This document shows, piece by piece, positions 62,923-64,000 of a DNA stretch of 64,000 nucleotides (the first letter of the stretch is position 1; each line of letters begins with the position of its first letter). The stretch is from Cyclobacterium salsum (GTDB taxonomy: Bacteria > Bacteroidota > Bacteroidia > Cytophagales > Cyclobacteriaceae), in contig NZ_WNKG01000001.1 of the NCBI RefSeq assembly GCF_010119245.1, forward strand, positions 620,001 through 684,000, in the 5' to 3' direction. The position numbers and the translations under genes are program-made. Below the pieces are notes generated by a model. It did not search any database and was not told where the DNA came from. It worked only from the letters and a program-made list of their open reading frames with translations.

Positions 62923-64000
62923 TTAAAATTGAAAATTGACACCAGCGGAGAAGTTAATTCCCGGCATGGGGTACCCGTTTTCTAGCTGGTATTCACTGTC
63001 AAGCAGATTATTCGCCTGAATATGAGATTTTAGATTGTTCAATATCTGGTAGTTTACCTGCACATTCAGCAAGGTGTAATCCACCGGTTGGGCCTCCCCT
63101 GCCATTGAATTGTTCAGCCCAAAAACCTGCTGGGCAAAGGGCATCACCCGCAACTTCCCGAATTGGGCATCCATCTGAAGCTTCAGGTAGTGCTCAGGTG
63201 CAAACAACACATTTTCAGAGACATCTGCAAAATTATAACTGAAAATTAATCCAGGAAAGGCATCCGGTCTGTAATTGATTTGAGCTTCGAGTCCTTTATT
63301 TCGGAAGGCACCGGTGTTTCTATTTCTGGGGGGAGTCTGGGCCGGATCCACTTGGATGAGGTTATCCCCTTTGGCATAATATACTACCAGCTCCAGGTCC
63401 CAGAGACCATCAGGAGACCTGCGAAGGAATCCTAGCTCATGGTTCCACATGGATTCAGGTTGCAGTTCTATATTGGATGGCGGGAATAAAAATAAATCCA
63501 CCACAGAGGGGCTTCTGAAAGCCTTTGAAGAGGAGAACTTGAATACTTTTTGCGCATCCATTTCGAAAGATAGCCCGAAACCGGGAACGGTCGTCCAGCC
63601 AAATTGAGAATTATAGACCTCCCGAACACCGATATTCAGGTGAAGTTTTTCCCAAAGGGTTTGCTGCCATTGCATGTAAACCTCCGTTTGATGCACCTGC
63701 TGGGATGCATTCAATCCAACTGACGCAGGAGGCGGAAGGTTTTCGTTACTTGCCTCCCCTCCAAACCGGTTAAAATCGATTCCCAGGGTGATGGTCTGGC
63801 CGGGAACAAGTTTTATATTTTGGTAGGCAGCAATTCCCTGATTAAAATCACTGGATTCAAATCCGGTCGTAAATTGATGTTCTCCAAAATTGTGAAAAAA
63901 CAACGTGGCCCCGGAGACCTTATCCCCCTCGTTGGTAAGGCCCAGTGCTGCCCGACCTCTAAAATAGGTTCTTTTATCATCAAACAAAGGAACTTCCAAG
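62923..64000 (-). CDS. TonB-dependent receptor (partial, N-terminus beyond window)
   Basis: An open minus-strand frame from the window end to the stop at 62923, about 358 residues. It is the C-terminal beta-barrel of a TonB-dependent receptor: alternating aromatic strands (FKFSSSKAFRSPSVVDLFLFPPS, MWNHELGFLRRSPDGLWDLELVVYYA), the NKGLEAQINYRP block and the terminal NNLLDSEYQLENGYPMPGINFSAGVNFQF, ending in Phe as barrels do. It resembles vitamin B12/siderophore-type receptors more than SusC. The plug and TonB box lie off the window. It is upstream of the Tat aldo/keto reductase in one operon. Confidence 0.88.
   Translation of the reverse strand, partial: LEVPLFDDKRTYFRGRAALGLTNEGDKVSGATLFFHNFGEHQFTTGFESSDFNQGIAAYQNIKLVPGQTITLGIDFNRFGGEASNENLPPPASVGLNASQQVHQTEVYMQWQQTLWEKLHLNIGVREVYNSQFGWTTVPGFGLSFEMDAQKVFKFSSSKAFRSPSVVDLFLFPPSNIELQPESMWNHELGFLRRSPDGLWDLELVVYYAKGDNLIQVDPAQTPPRNRNTGAFRNKGLEAQINYRPDAFPGLIFSYNFADVSENVLFAPEHYLKLQMDAQFGKLRVMPFAQQVFGLNNSMAGEAQPVDYTLLNVQVNYQILNNLKSHIQANNLLDSEYQLENGYPMPGINFSAGVNFQF

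Overview
The window reads as chromosome from a member of the Bacteroidota, probably a marine or soil Cytophagia/Saprospiria-like bacterium. The evidence is a giant SprB-repeat surface protein with a type B type IX secretion (T9SS) C-terminal domain beside a PorP/SprF partner, an M56 peptidase fused to TonB-like and plug-like segments, many lipoproteins and Tat-exported enzymes, and recurring TAnnTTTG promoter boxes with an upstream TTG, the pattern used by the Bacteroidota sigma factor. The genus cannot be named from the sequence alone.

Layout: 1-8.8 kb holds an adhesin-like lipoprotein (cut by the window start), an ABM-domain protein, an exported amidohydrolase and a metal-efflux operon in which the RND pump is fused to its outer-membrane channel. 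8.8-14.9 kb holds a possible gene remnant, a large propeller-plus-toroid exported protein, a MazEF-like toxin-antitoxin pair, a CrtO-like membrane acyltransferase, a DUF1569 protein and a serine hydrolase. 15.1-17.6 kb is a two-gene signalling operon: a LOV (blue-light) histidine kinase followed by a receiver-first hybrid kinase. 18.2-22.8 kb holds a broken second DUF1569 copy abutting a P-type cation ATPase, then a MntA/HepT and a ParDE module.

22.9-28.7 kb is a tightly packed minus-strand sugar operon (GH2, aldose epimerase, SMP-30 lactonase, DUF5060/DUF4038 hydrolase). A lipoprotein cytochrome of the planctomycete-type CxxCH family diverges from it at 28.8 kb. 32-39.6 kb is the SprB-like adhesin and its SprF. 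A CE15-type esterase follows, then a housekeeping stretch (tyrS, TetR, SDR, YihY, acyltransferase, patatin, accA, LolD-like ABC protein, sucC, tRNA-Arg). 50-54.9 kb has an HTH protein, the M56 peptidase and a second CE15-type esterase. 55-59.6 kb holds a sulfatase/Tat-propeller operon and a neutral-ceramidase-like enzyme. The end carries gapA, a bile-acid:sodium-symporter-family transporter, a Tat-exported aldo/keto reductase and the C-terminal part of a TonB-dependent receptor.

Together the accessory genes point to a surface-active degrader of complex glycans and glycolipids (GH2, two CE15-type esterases, sulfatase, ceramidase-like enzyme, exported lactonase). It probably glides or attaches by T9SS adhesins, senses blue light and carries metal efflux. 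No SusC/SusD pair, CRISPR array, rRNA operon or intact insertion sequence was seen. The observations most worth following are the LOV-kinase pair, the 786-789-bp super-repeat of the adhesin, the pump/channel fusion with an internal signal-like segment, the iteron-like promoter of the MazEF pair, and the terminator-like hairpin in the ATPase leader.
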